Below are positions 1-7,173 of a stretch of DNA of 24,798 bases, piece after piece. The position numbers and the translations under genes were made by a program. The notes beneath the pieces are model-generated. The model searched no databases, was not told the origin of the DNA, and saw only the letters and a program-made list of their open reading frames with translations. Source of the DNA: SZUA-592 sp041556555. Its GTDB lineage: Bacteria; Pseudomonadota; Gammaproteobacteria; Eutrophobiales; Eutrophobiaceae. Each line of letters opens with the position of its first letter. The stretch's first letter is position 1. The stretch spans positions 1-24,798 of the forward strand of contig JBFFIE010000030.1 in NCBI GenBank assembly GCA_041556555.1, given 5' to 3'.

Positions 1-256
1 CCAGAATTCCGAACAACAGGAGACCAACAACAACAGTTGGTAATGCCATCAAGGTATTCAGAATATTTTGAAGGCTTTTCTTTCCTGGAAAACGGTTTAA
101 TGAAAATAGTATGCCCAGTGGCAGACAAAGGATGGATGTCAAAGACACCGAAGCAAGCGATATCTTCAATGAAGTCCAGACAACAAAATAAAGCTCCTTA
201 TCGAGTGTCAGGATCAATTTAAATGCAGAAATAAAAGCCTGGCTGAAATAGTCCAC
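1..256 (-). CDS. ABC transporter permease, TupB-like (partial, N-terminal part)
   Basis: This is the first 85 residues of an integral membrane permease; the rest lies beyond base 1. The minus strand is open from a GTG at 254-256, and an in-frame TAA lies a few codons upstream, so GTG is the only reasonable start. I see no good ribosome binding site. The translation starts MDYFSQAFISAF and has a hydrophobic segment around residues 24-52. It then has RFPGKK (55-60) and LNTLMALPTVVVGLLLFGIL (66-85). The phrase 'NTLMALPxVVVGLL' after an 'RFPG' turn is typical of the tungstate permease TupB and related oxyanion permeases (family knowledge). The expected substrate is tungstate or another oxyanion, imported with a binding protein and an ATPase that are not in view. 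The start lies 15 bases after the upstream lipoprotein stop, which suggests one transcript. Substrate is uncertain without the binding protein. Confidence 0.72.
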   Translation of the reverse strand, partial: MDYFSQAFISAFKLILTLDKELYFVVWTSLKISLASVSLTSILCLPLGILFSLNRFPGKKSLQNILNTLMALPTVVVGLLLFGIL

Positions 257-271
257 TGTTGCTGATAATGA

Positions 272-1780
272 TTATTGTTTATTGTTATATATGAAATTCT
301 TTTCAAATATAAACGGATCATCGAAATGGCGGCGTCCGACAAAGGCGATGGCATGCCTTCCTCTCTGTCTCATGGCCCCGGGCTCATCAATACCCATGGG
401 CCAGAATAACCAGCGTTCTTTTCTTTCCGTGCCCGAAACCAGTCCATCTTTATCAAACATACTCTTTGCCCTGATACCTTGAGTGTTCGAAGACAACAGT
501 TTCAGATGACTATATTCCTCCAAGATGTATTGTTTGTCCATTTCGTTTACTGTCATAGCCCTGATATGCGAGAGGTAATGGGTGCCACTGTTCAAAGTGA
601 CTACTAATCTTTGACCATCTTTAATATCGGGTGCATTTACGGGAACCAATATGGGTTCAGTTAATTCTGATGATTCCTTTATTTTATGAAATTGCTCATC
701 TGGAAAAGCAATATGATAACAACCGCAATTATGTATAGTATCGTAAAAAAATACATTTCCATCACTGGATAATGTTATTCGCCAGGTTATGCCATCGAGA
801 TGCCCTCCCAATAGATCAAAGGGACCGGTTAAAGGTCGCGATGGAAACCAGATAACATAATTCAGTTGCAGTTGTATCCCTTTATAAAACCTTGTAAAGG
901 AATGATAAGTGTATGTGATGTGTTGCTGTGTATTTATTCTGACTTCGTTACTTTGAAGATAAGGTATACCCGGCAGATCATAATTATCCTCTGTCTCGAT
1001 TTCCCAGACCGGTGCATAATATTCAAATAGTTTGTCCAATTCTGAAGATCCAGGTTCAGGTATACCGAGGGGATTATCTGCAGAGGAACTTAATATTTCT
1101 TTTGGATCCAGTTTTGAGATATTATTTTCACTGTCAGCAACTTGATACAGTAGATAATTTCCTTTCTGTAACCGTTCATCAATTGGAACAGAGAATCGTT
1201 TTCTTGTTTCCTGGTGCAGATTTTTTATTCCACTCATGAAGAAAAGTGAAGTGAGTGGATAAATGCCAATGGTTCTTTTCGCGATGCTGTAGTCATCTGC
1301 AACCACAGCTCTGGTTTTTATGAGCTGAATAGCTTTTGGAGCTTCGATGGTAAGTTCAACCAGTAATGAGTTGCAAACTTGCATTTGGTCAAGTAGCTCC
1401 TGCCTTCCAGTAAAACCTGGAATAACAGTTCCCAGTGCTTCGACGGATATATTCATAATCTCTGAATAACGTGCCTCATTATCAAGCCGGGCCATTGCTT
1501 CAAGCCATTGGTGGTTCTTTGCCCGGTTATCGAGCTCATTGCGGAAGGAGGACAAAAAACGGTTCACACGCAAAAACGGAAAACCTGGTATCTTCGAACT
1601 GCTGGCATTTTGCACCCCTTTCTCCAGCACCAGCCTGTCTATGGTATTCAGGGTCCCAAGACAGCTTTCCGCGGCTGGATAATCATGAACATAGAAAGTC
1701 TCTGTAGTATCACGTGGCGTCAGACCGGCACAGCCAGCCACTAACAGCACTACCGCAATAAAGGGGATTTTCCTGAGCAT
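272..1780 (-). CDS. Predicted lipoprotein of unknown function (502 aa)
   Basis: I do not recognise a named family. The N-terminus is a clear lipoprotein signal: MLRKIPF, a hydrophobic stretch, then the lipobox VAGC with the acylated cysteine at residue 17. Residues 21-200 look mostly helical. Residues 255-490 look strand-rich and hold the striking motifs: NYVIWFPSRP (307-316), GGHLDGITWR (325-334), HNCGCYH (350-356) and GRHAIAFVGRRHFDDP (474-489). Clustered His, Cys and Asp residues could bind a metal, but that is inference. I recall similar uncharacterised proteins in marine gammaproteobacteria, without certainty. The residue after the cysteine is Ala, not Asp, so the Lol rule predicts sorting to the outer membrane. 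It reads toward the TupB-like permease and is divergent from miaB. It does not look like a type II periplasmic binding protein, so I do not call it TupA. Confidence 0.85.
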   Translation of the reverse strand: MLRKIPFIAVVLLVAGCAGLTPRDTTETFYVHDYPAAESCLGTLNTIDRLVLEKGVQNASSSKIPGFPFLRVNRFLSSFRNELDNRAKNHQWLEAMARLDNEARYSEIMNISVEALGTVIPGFTGRQELLDQMQVCNSLLVELTIEAPKAIQLIKTRAVVADDYSIAKRTIGIYPLTSLFFMSGIKNLHQETRKRFSVPIDERLQKGNYLLYQVADSENNISKLDPKEILSSSADNPLGIPEPGSSELDKLFEYYAPVWEIETEDNYDLPGIPYLQSNEVRINTQQHITYTYHSFTRFYKGIQLQLNYVIWFPSRPLTGPFDLLGGHLDGITWRITLSSDGNVFFYDTIHNCGCYHIAFPDEQFHKIKESSELTEPILVPVNAPDIKDGQRLVVTLNSGTHYLSHIRAMTVNEMDKQYILEEYSHLKLLSSNTQGIRAKSMFDKDGLVSGTERKERWLFWPMGIDEPGAMRQRGRHAIAFVGRRHFDDPFIFEKNFIYNNKQ

Positions 1781-1928
1781 TAAGATCCGTGAAATAAGCT
1801 TGAAATTCCTATGAGATAAAGAGTTTATAGGACCTCAGACCTTCAAAACATGGCTAAATTTGGCCAAAATAGTAGAAATAAACATCCGGACAGTGTAACT
1901 TAGCCAACCCCTTGAAATTAATTGACTT
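1781..1928. promoter_or_regulatory. Divergent intergenic region with imperfect palindrome
   Basis: These 148 AT-rich bases separate the minus-strand lipoprotein from plus-strand miaB, so they should hold both promoters. The clearest structure is TGGCTAAATTTGGCCA at 1851-1866, a 16-base inverted repeat with one mismatched pair; a further TAGCCA half-site lies near 1900. A weak sigma-70 match on the plus strand, TTCAAA-N17-CAAAAT, has the palindrome inside its spacer, which would suit a repressor site. A TATAAA on the minus strand near 1833-1838 lacks a good -35. These promoter calls are weak pattern matches; only the palindrome is directly visible. Confidence 0.3.
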
Positions 1929-3299
1929 ATGACGCAAAAACTGTACATACAAACCTATGGCTGCCAGATGAATGAGTATGACTCAGCCAAGATGCTGGAT
2001 GTGATGGCCGCTTCCCACGGCATGCGAGCTACAGATGACCCGGAGGAAGCTGACCTTATTCTCCTGAACACCTGCTCCATACGGGAAAAGGCCCAGGAGA
2101 AGGTGTTTTCCCAGCTGGGCCGCTGGCGACTCCTGAAAGAAACACGACCGGAACTGGTCATTGGGGTAGGCGGTTGTGTCGCGAGCCAGGAGGGCAATGC
2201 CATCTGTCAGCGCGCGCCTTATGTGGATATTGTGTTTGGCCCGCAGACCCTGCAACGGCTGCCCGACATGTACGACGAATTCAAGCAGTCGGGAAAGCCG
2301 GTTGTTGATATATCCTTTCCGGAAATAGAGAAATTTGATCGCCTTCCCGAACCTCGTGCTGAAGGACCCACAGCTTTTGTTTCAATAATGGAAGGCTGCA
2401 GTAAATACTGCACTTTTTGCGTTGTACCCTATACCCGTGGTGAGGAAATTAGCCGTCCCTTTGATGATGTCCTTACCGAAATTGTGGATCTGGCAGAACA
2501 GGGTGTAAGGGAAATCAATCTGCTGGGACAAAACGTCAATGCATACCGCGGTCCCATGCATACCGGTGAAACTGCAGATCTTGCACTATTGATTGAGTAT
2601 GTAGCAGAAATCGATGGAATTGATCGAATTCGTTTTACAACATCGCATCCCACAGAATTCTCTGACCGGCTAATTGAGGTATACGGCAAGGTGCCGGAAC
2701 TGGTGAGTCATCTTCACTTGCCAGTTCAAAGCGGTTCAAACCGTATTCTTGCGCTCATGAAACGCGGTCACACAACACTGGAATACAAACAAAAAATCCG
2801 CCGACTTCGTGAGATTCGTCCCGATATAAGCATGTCTTCTGATTTCATTATTGGTTTTCCAGGCGAAACTGATCGTGACTTTGAAGATACCATGAAGCTG
2901 ATTGCAGATATAGATTATGATCAATCCTTCAGTTTCATCTACAGCAAGCGTCCGGGCACACCCGCCGCCAGCTATCATGATGACGTCCCGCTGGAAATAA
3001 AAAAAGAGCGCCTGACGATTTTACAGGCCCGTATCAACCAGCAAGCAAACAGAATCAGTGAAAAAATGGTAGGGACAAAACAGAAGGTGCTCGTTGAGGG
3101 ACCATCCCGAAAAGATCCCGGTGAATTGTGTGGTCGTACTGAGAACAATCGTATGGTTAATTTCTCCGGACCCGATATATTAATTGGAGGATTTACAGAT
3201 CTTCTGATTACAGAAGCCTTGCCTAATTCACTCAGGGGCCAGATAGATCAAGCCTCTCATCAATACAAATCAATTCCAGATTCTCACGTCTGCGCCTGA
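1929..3299 (+). CDS. miaB: tRNA-2-methylthio-N6-dimethylallyladenosine synthase MiaB
   Basis: MiaB is a radical-SAM methylthiotransferase that converts i6A37 to ms2i6A37 in tRNAs reading codons that begin with U. The 456-residue length is normal. The N-terminal UPF0004 domain carries the three cysteines for the auxiliary 4Fe-4S cluster: C12 in YGCQMNEYDS, C49 in NTCSIRE and C83 in GGCVA. The radical-SAM motif is CSKYCTFC with C157, C161 and C164, followed by VPYTRG. The SAM-binding core runs to about residue 370, and a C-terminal TRAM domain follows to about residue 440. The ATG start aligns with E. coli MiaB (MTKKLHIKTWGCQMNEYDS), although I see no clear Shine-Dalgarno. It is the first gene of the miaB-phoH-ybeY-corC-lnt block, with phoH starting three bases after its stop. 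Confidence 0.98.
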   Translation: MTQKLYIQTYGCQMNEYDSAKMLDVMAASHGMRATDDPEEADLILLNTCSIREKAQEKVFSQLGRWRLLKETRPELVIGVGGCVASQEGNAICQRAPYVDIVFGPQTLQRLPDMYDEFKQSGKPVVDISFPEIEKFDRLPEPRAEGPTAFVSIMEGCSKYCTFCVVPYTRGEEISRPFDDVLTEIVDLAEQGVREINLLGQNVNAYRGPMHTGETADLALLIEYVAEIDGIDRIRFTTSHPTEFSDRLIEVYGKVPELVSHLHLPVQSGSNRILALMKRGHTTLEYKQKIRRLREIRPDISMSSDFIIGFPGETDRDFEDTMKLIADIDYDQSFSFIYSKRPGTPAASYHDDVPLEIKKERLTILQARINQQANRISEKMVGTKQKVLVEGPSRKDPGELCGRTENNRMVNFSGPDILIGGFTDLLITEALPNSLRGQIDQASHQYKSIPDSHVCA

Positions 3300-3302
3300 T
3301 CC

Positions 3303-4310
3303 TTGAACACCGTCACTGCTGATACACACCCACACTCACTGGAACTGGAACTGGGGCCAATTGATAATCAGCGTCTAGCCAACTTGGCTGGCCCACTGGA
3401 TGGACACTTACGTCAGCTTGAGCGCAGACTGGGTGTCGAGATTAATAATCGTGGTAGCAGCTTTCAGATTATTGGTACGAGAAAATCGGTTGATGTTTGC
3501 AGCGGCTTGCTTGAATCGCTTTATGAATTGACCAAGGATGAAGTTCTGACTACGGAAAAAGTACATCTCTATCTTCAAGATGCCGGTATTGATGAAGAAC
3601 CAGCCATCGATACCGATCAAGAGATCACCATAAAAACCAAGAGGGGAGTTATCAAGGGTAGAAGTCCGAATCAACGTCTGTATCTTCGCAATATTCTGAC
3701 TCATGATATCTGCTTCGGTATTGGTCCTGCAGGTACCGGCAAAACCTACCTTGCAGTTGCCTGCGCCATTGAGGCATTGGAGCAGGACAAGGCCAGACGT
3801 CTGGTACTGGTTCGGCCGGCTGTTGAAGCTGGAGAAAGACTGGGTTTTTTGCCAGGCGATTTGGTACAGAAAGTAGATCCGTATCTCCGGCCCTTGTTCG
3901 ATGCCCTGTATGACATGCTGGGCTTTGAACGGGTTGCGAAATACATAGAAAGGAATGTAATCGAGGTAGCACCATTAGCCTTCATGCGCGGACGTACCTT
4001 GAATGATGCTTTCGTTATTCTCGATGAGGGACAGAACACCACAATAGAACAAATGAAAATGTTCCTAACCCGTATAGGTTTTAACTCAACAGCTGTCATT
4101 ACCGGTGACATAACTCAAATTGATCTTCCAAGAGGTAAAAAATCCGGCCTGAGGCATGTCATTGATATTCTCAAGGATGAAGAAGGAATCAGTTTTACGT
4201 TTTTCAAATCCAGAGACGTTGTGCGCCATCCTCTCGTAGGAAGGATACTGGATGCCTACGAACGTCATGAAAAACACACCAATTCCGAAAAACCTGAAGA
4301 TGGTTCTTGA
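3303..4310 (+). CDS. ybeZ: PhoH-like ATPase (YbeZ)
   Basis: A cytoplasmic P-loop ATPase of the PhoH family, thought to work with the endoribonuclease YbeY in RNA metabolism. The N-terminal 110 residues form the small RNA-binding-type region seen in YbeZ (GPLDGHLRQLERRLGVEI at 30-47). The ATPase domain follows, with Walker A GPAGTGKT at 141-148, RPAVEAGERLGFLPGD at 171-186 and Walker B FVILDEGQN at 237-245. The 335-residue length fits the family. The start is TTG at 3303, three bases after the miaB stop. It aligns with the E. coli YbeZ N-terminus and no ATG lies nearby, but there is no visible Shine-Dalgarno, so translation probably relies on coupling to miaB. The 3' end overlaps ybeY. Confidence 0.95.
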   Translation: MNTVTADTHPHSLELELGPIDNQRLANLAGPLDGHLRQLERRLGVEINNRGSSFQIIGTRKSVDVCSGLLESLYELTKDEVLTTEKVHLYLQDAGIDEEPAIDTDQEITIKTKRGVIKGRSPNQRLYLRNILTHDICFGIGPAGTGKTYLAVACAIEALEQDKARRLVLVRPAVEAGERLGFLPGDLVQKVDPYLRPLFDALYDMLGFERVAKYIERNVIEVAPLAFMRGRTLNDAFVILDEGQNTTIEQMKMFLTRIGFNSTAVITGDITQIDLPRGKKSGLRHVIDILKDEEGISFTFFKSRDVVRHPLVGRILDAYERHEKHTNSEKPEDGS

Positions 4311-4758
4311 ACTGGATCTGCAAATTGCAACCCAGCTCCCGGTGCCCGACAAGCGGCTGTTCAAATCATGGATAAATAATGTCCTGGAAGACAGGATTCA
4401 GAATGCCGAGTTGACCATTCGTATCGTCGATGAAGAGGAAGGAAAAAACCTGAACGAGACCTGGCGCAAATCAAAGGGCGCTACCAATGTTCTTTCTTTC
4501 CCTGCCGGTGAAGCCAGTGAATTCAACCCTGATTTTCTCGGTGATATCGTCATATGCGCCCCTGTGCTCGAGAAAGAGGCAACTGAACAAGGCAAGTCTA
4601 TTGAAGCTCACTGGGCTCATATGGTAATACACGGCACTCTGCACTTGCTTGGTTATGATCATACTGAAGAAGAAGAGGCAAAACTTATGGAGAGTATTGA
4701 AATAAAATTATTATACAGTCTGGGTTATGCCAATCCATATGAAATTGCGAGTGCATGA
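4300..4758 (+). CDS. ybeY: Endoribonuclease / rRNA maturation factor YbeY
   Basis: YbeY is a metal-dependent RNase needed for 16S rRNA 3'-end maturation and 70S quality control. The signature HGTLHLLGYDH gives the zinc ligands H111, H115 and H121, numbered from the start chosen here, and TNVLSFP at 62-68 is the other conserved block. From the ATG at 4300 the protein is 152 residues and begins MVLELDLQIAT, matching the E. coli start (MSQVILDLQLA); this start overlaps the end of phoH by 11 bases. Two earlier in-frame ATGs, at 4252 and 4267, would add 16 or 11 residues. The one at 4252 has a better ribosome binding site (AGGAAGG at 4238-4244), so the longer form cannot be excluded. The stop overlaps the corC start. 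Confidence 0.95.
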   Translation: MVLELDLQIATQLPVPDKRLFKSWINNVLEDRIQNAELTIRIVDEEEGKNLNETWRKSKGATNVLSFPAGEASEFNPDFLGDIVICAPVLEKEATEQGKSIEAHWAHMVIHGTLHLLGYDHTEEEEAKLMESIEIKLLYSLGYANPYEIASA

Positions 4759-5621
4759 TGAGAAACAAAAGCAATAAGAATAGACGAAGCTGGATGGAAA
4801 GACTGGTAGCGTTGTTCTCTTCTGAACCGAAGGATCGTGAATCACTTATTGAACTATTGCGTGAAGCTGAAAACCGTAACCTGCTGGATCACGATGCACT
4901 TGCCATGATCGAGGGGGCACTGGAAGTCTCTGATATGCAAGTAAGGGATATCATGGTGCCCAGAGTGCAGATGGTGGTAATCAAATACGATTCCGAGCCC
5001 AGGGACATACTTTCCGTTGTTGTAGATTCCGGGCATTCCAGGTTTCCGGTAATTGGCGATGATACTAACGAGATTATGGGCATTTTACTTGCAAAAGATT
5101 TGCTGTATTACTATGCAAGTGATCAGCAGGAAAAGTTTGACATCAAGGATCTGATGCGGCCCGCTGTTTTCGTGCCCGAGAGTAAACGCCTTAATGTACT
5201 GCTAAGGGAATTTCGATCCAGCAGGAACCACATGGCAGTCGTAGTTGATGAGTATTCCTGTATTTCAGGTCTGGTTACAATAGAAGATGTAATTGAGGAA
5301 ATCATTGGTGATATAGAAGACGAACATGATATTGAAGACGAGGAACATATTACTCCATACGGTAGAAATCGCTATACAGTCAGTGCCCTGACCCCGATTG
5401 ACGAATTTAATGATTATTTCAAAACAAACCTTAGTGACGATGAATACGACACCATCGGCGGCCTGATATTAAAAGCATTTGGTCATGTGCCAAAAAGAGG
5501 TGAATTTATTGAATTTGAAGGCTTTAATGTAAAGATTCTGCGGGCGGACAAACGCCGGATATATCTGTTGCGCATGGTCAGGCTTGAACATCAGCATACA
5601 GAGATGGACGCTATCGATTAG
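4755..5621 (+). CDS. corC: CorC family CBS-domain protein (YbeX)
   Basis: A soluble CBS-pair protein of the CorC/YbeX family. It is linked to magnesium and cobalt efflux with CorA, and more recently to ribosome maturation alongside YbeY. Length is 288 residues, as in E. coli. The two CBS motifs are anchored by DIMVPR (65-70) and DLMRPA (132-137), and the C-terminal CorC_HlyC domain covers about 200-280 (DEYDTIGGLILKAFGHVPKRGE at 229-250). There is no DUF21 membrane domain, so this is the soluble form. The second CBS unit reads DEYSCISGLVTIEDV, where this position is normally DEYGGxSGLVTIED. The ATG at 4755 overlaps the ybeY stop; a second ATG follows at once at 4758. Confidence 0.95.
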   Translation: MMRNKSNKNRRSWMERLVALFSSEPKDRESLIELLREAENRNLLDHDALAMIEGALEVSDMQVRDIMVPRVQMVVIKYDSEPRDILSVVVDSGHSRFPVIGDDTNEIMGILLAKDLLYYYASDQQEKFDIKDLMRPAVFVPESKRLNVLLREFRSSRNHMAVVVDEYSCISGLVTIEDVIEEIIGDIEDEHDIEDEEHITPYGRNRYTVSALTPIDEFNDYFKTNLSDDEYDTIGGLILKAFGHVPKRGEFIEFEGFNVKILRADKRRIYLLRMVRLEHQHTEMDAID

Positions 5622-5649
5622 GTGTAAATCTAAAAAAATATAATAAACC

Positions 5650-7173
5650 GTGTCACGATTGTCATTTAATCCGGACGGACGCCGATTATTGTTCGCCCTC
5701 TTTGCTGGTGCAGCCCTTCCCCTGGCATTTGCACCATTTGAAATTTCCATCATTGCCATTCTGTCGATCGCCATATTGTTTAATATCTGGCTTGATTGCA
5801 GACCTGGTCAGGCATTTCTGTGTGGCTACTTTTTTGGTCTGGGCCTGTTTGGTATCGGAGTAAACTGGCTGCATATCAGCATTAATCTGTTTGGCGGGGT
5901 GAATCTTGGAGGAGCAATCTTTATTACTCTGATACTGATTGCCTTTCTTTCCCTGTTTCCTGCATTTGCCGGGTTTATAGCTGTGAGATTTCTGACGACC
6001 AAAGCTGCCAGACCGGCCTTGTTGGCCGGATTGCCGACAGCATGGGTGTTTACGGAATGGTGCCGTTCCTGGGTATTTACAGGTTTCCCCTGGCTGACAC
6101 TGGGCTATACACAGACAAATACGGCCATTTCTGCAATTGCACCAGTGCTGGGAATTTATGCAGTCAGTTGGTTGGTGTGCCTGCTTGCCGCACTTACAGT
6201 TTATATATTCCGGACAAAACAAGGAGTGCAGGCAGCTTTTGCATTCAGTGCAATCATTATCATTGTCTCTGGCAGTTTAATTCTCGATCAAGTGAACTGG
6301 ACTATGCCAGATGCGGGAGAGAAACAGGTTGCCCTGATTCAGGGAGCAGTACCTCAGGAGATCAAATGGGATCCGGATCAAAAACAACCCTCAATAGATC
6401 TCTATCTGAATCTTTCAGAGCCTTATTGGGATGGCGATCTCATTATCTGGCCAGAAACGGCAATACCAATGTTCTACCATCAGGCCAAACCACTACTTGA
6501 GAATCTTCTTGAGCTGGTTGAACTGAACGACACCGACCTGTTAACAGGCATCCCTATATATCTCCCTGAAGAAAAAAAATTCTATAACAGCGTGATCGTA
6601 TTAAGACAGGACGAACTTGATATTTATCATAAGAATCATCTGGTACCTTTCGGTGAATACCTGCCACTCGACAAATGGTTACGCCCCGTACTCGACAGCT
6701 TGGGTATTCCCATGTCAGATTTCAGCGCTGGTAACCACGATCCCGTCATAACTGCTGCCGGCGTAGCTGCCGGGATTTCAATTTGTTATGAAGATGTGTT
6801 TGGAGAGGAAGTAACCCGGGCACTGCCAGAGTCGAGGATATTGATTAATGTCAGTAATGATGCCTGGTTTGGTGATTCACTGGCACCGCACCAGCATTTA
6901 CAAATGGCCCGGATGCGCGCAAAAGAGACCGGAAGGTTTTTATTGCGATCAACCAATACTGGTATCAGCGCCATCATAGACGAGAAAGGCCGTATAATTA
7001 ACCAATCACCGCAATTTAAACCCCATGCACTTTCGGCCAGAATAAAGACGTTTCATGGCAGGACGCCTTACAGCATCGGGAAAAACTATCCGGTCTTGAT
7101 CCTTTTGAGTGTTTTCTTTTTATATTTTATCAGCTTGTATTTCAGGAGAAACAATCACCCCCGACGCTCCTGA
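5650..7173 (+). CDS. lnt: Apolipoprotein N-acyltransferase Lnt
   Basis: Lnt adds the third acyl chain to the N-terminal cysteine of lipoproteins in the inner membrane, using phospholipid as donor. At 507 residues it is full length. About six hydrophobic segments lie between residues 11 and 212, followed by a periplasmic nitrilase-like (carbon-nitrogen hydrolase) domain. The catalytic triad is visible: E269 in WPETAIP, K328 in YHKNHLVPFGEYLP and C379 in ISICYEDVFGE. A last membrane segment lies near 478-499. The start is GTG at 5650, 28 bases after the corC stop, without a clear ribosome binding site. The gene ends the plus-strand operon and its 3' end overlaps the convergent antiporter gene by 19 bases. 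The lipoproteins encoded in this window (272-1780 and PilP) would be its substrates. Confidence 0.97.
   Translation: MSRLSFNPDGRRLLFALFAGAALPLAFAPFEISIIAILSIAILFNIWLDCRPGQAFLCGYFFGLGLFGIGVNWLHISINLFGGVNLGGAIFITLILIAFLSLFPAFAGFIAVRFLTTKAARPALLAGLPTAWVFTEWCRSWVFTGFPWLTLGYTQTNTAISAIAPVLGIYAVSWLVCLLAALTVYIFRTKQGVQAAFAFSAIIIIVSGSLILDQVNWTMPDAGEKQVALIQGAVPQEIKWDPDQKQPSIDLYLNLSEPYWDGDLIIWPETAIPMFYHQAKPLLENLLELVELNDTDLLTGIPIYLPEEKKFYNSVIVLRQDELDIYHKNHLVPFGEYLPLDKWLRPVLDSLGIPMSDFSAGNHDPVITAAGVAAGISICYEDVFGEEVTRALPESRILINVSNDAWFGDSLAPHQHLQMARMRAKETGRFLLRSTNTGISAIIDEKGRIINQSPQFKPHALSARIKTFHGRTPYSIGKNYPVLILLSVFFLYFISLYFRRNNHPRRS

Noticed and set aside
37..222. Plus-strand open frame of 61 codons at the left edge
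   Set aside because: The minus strand of the same bases encodes a recognisable TupB-like permease N-terminus; the plus frame resembles no protein I know.
272..1780. The lipoprotein as TupA, the tungstate binding protein
   Set aside because: It is about twice the usual size and shows none of the N-terminal binding-protein sequence expected of TupA.
5686..6222. 178-codon minus-strand frame inside lnt
   Set aside because: It lies antisense to the membrane domain of Lnt, is rich in Cys, Gln and Lys in a way typical of antisense frames, and has no ribosome binding site evidence.
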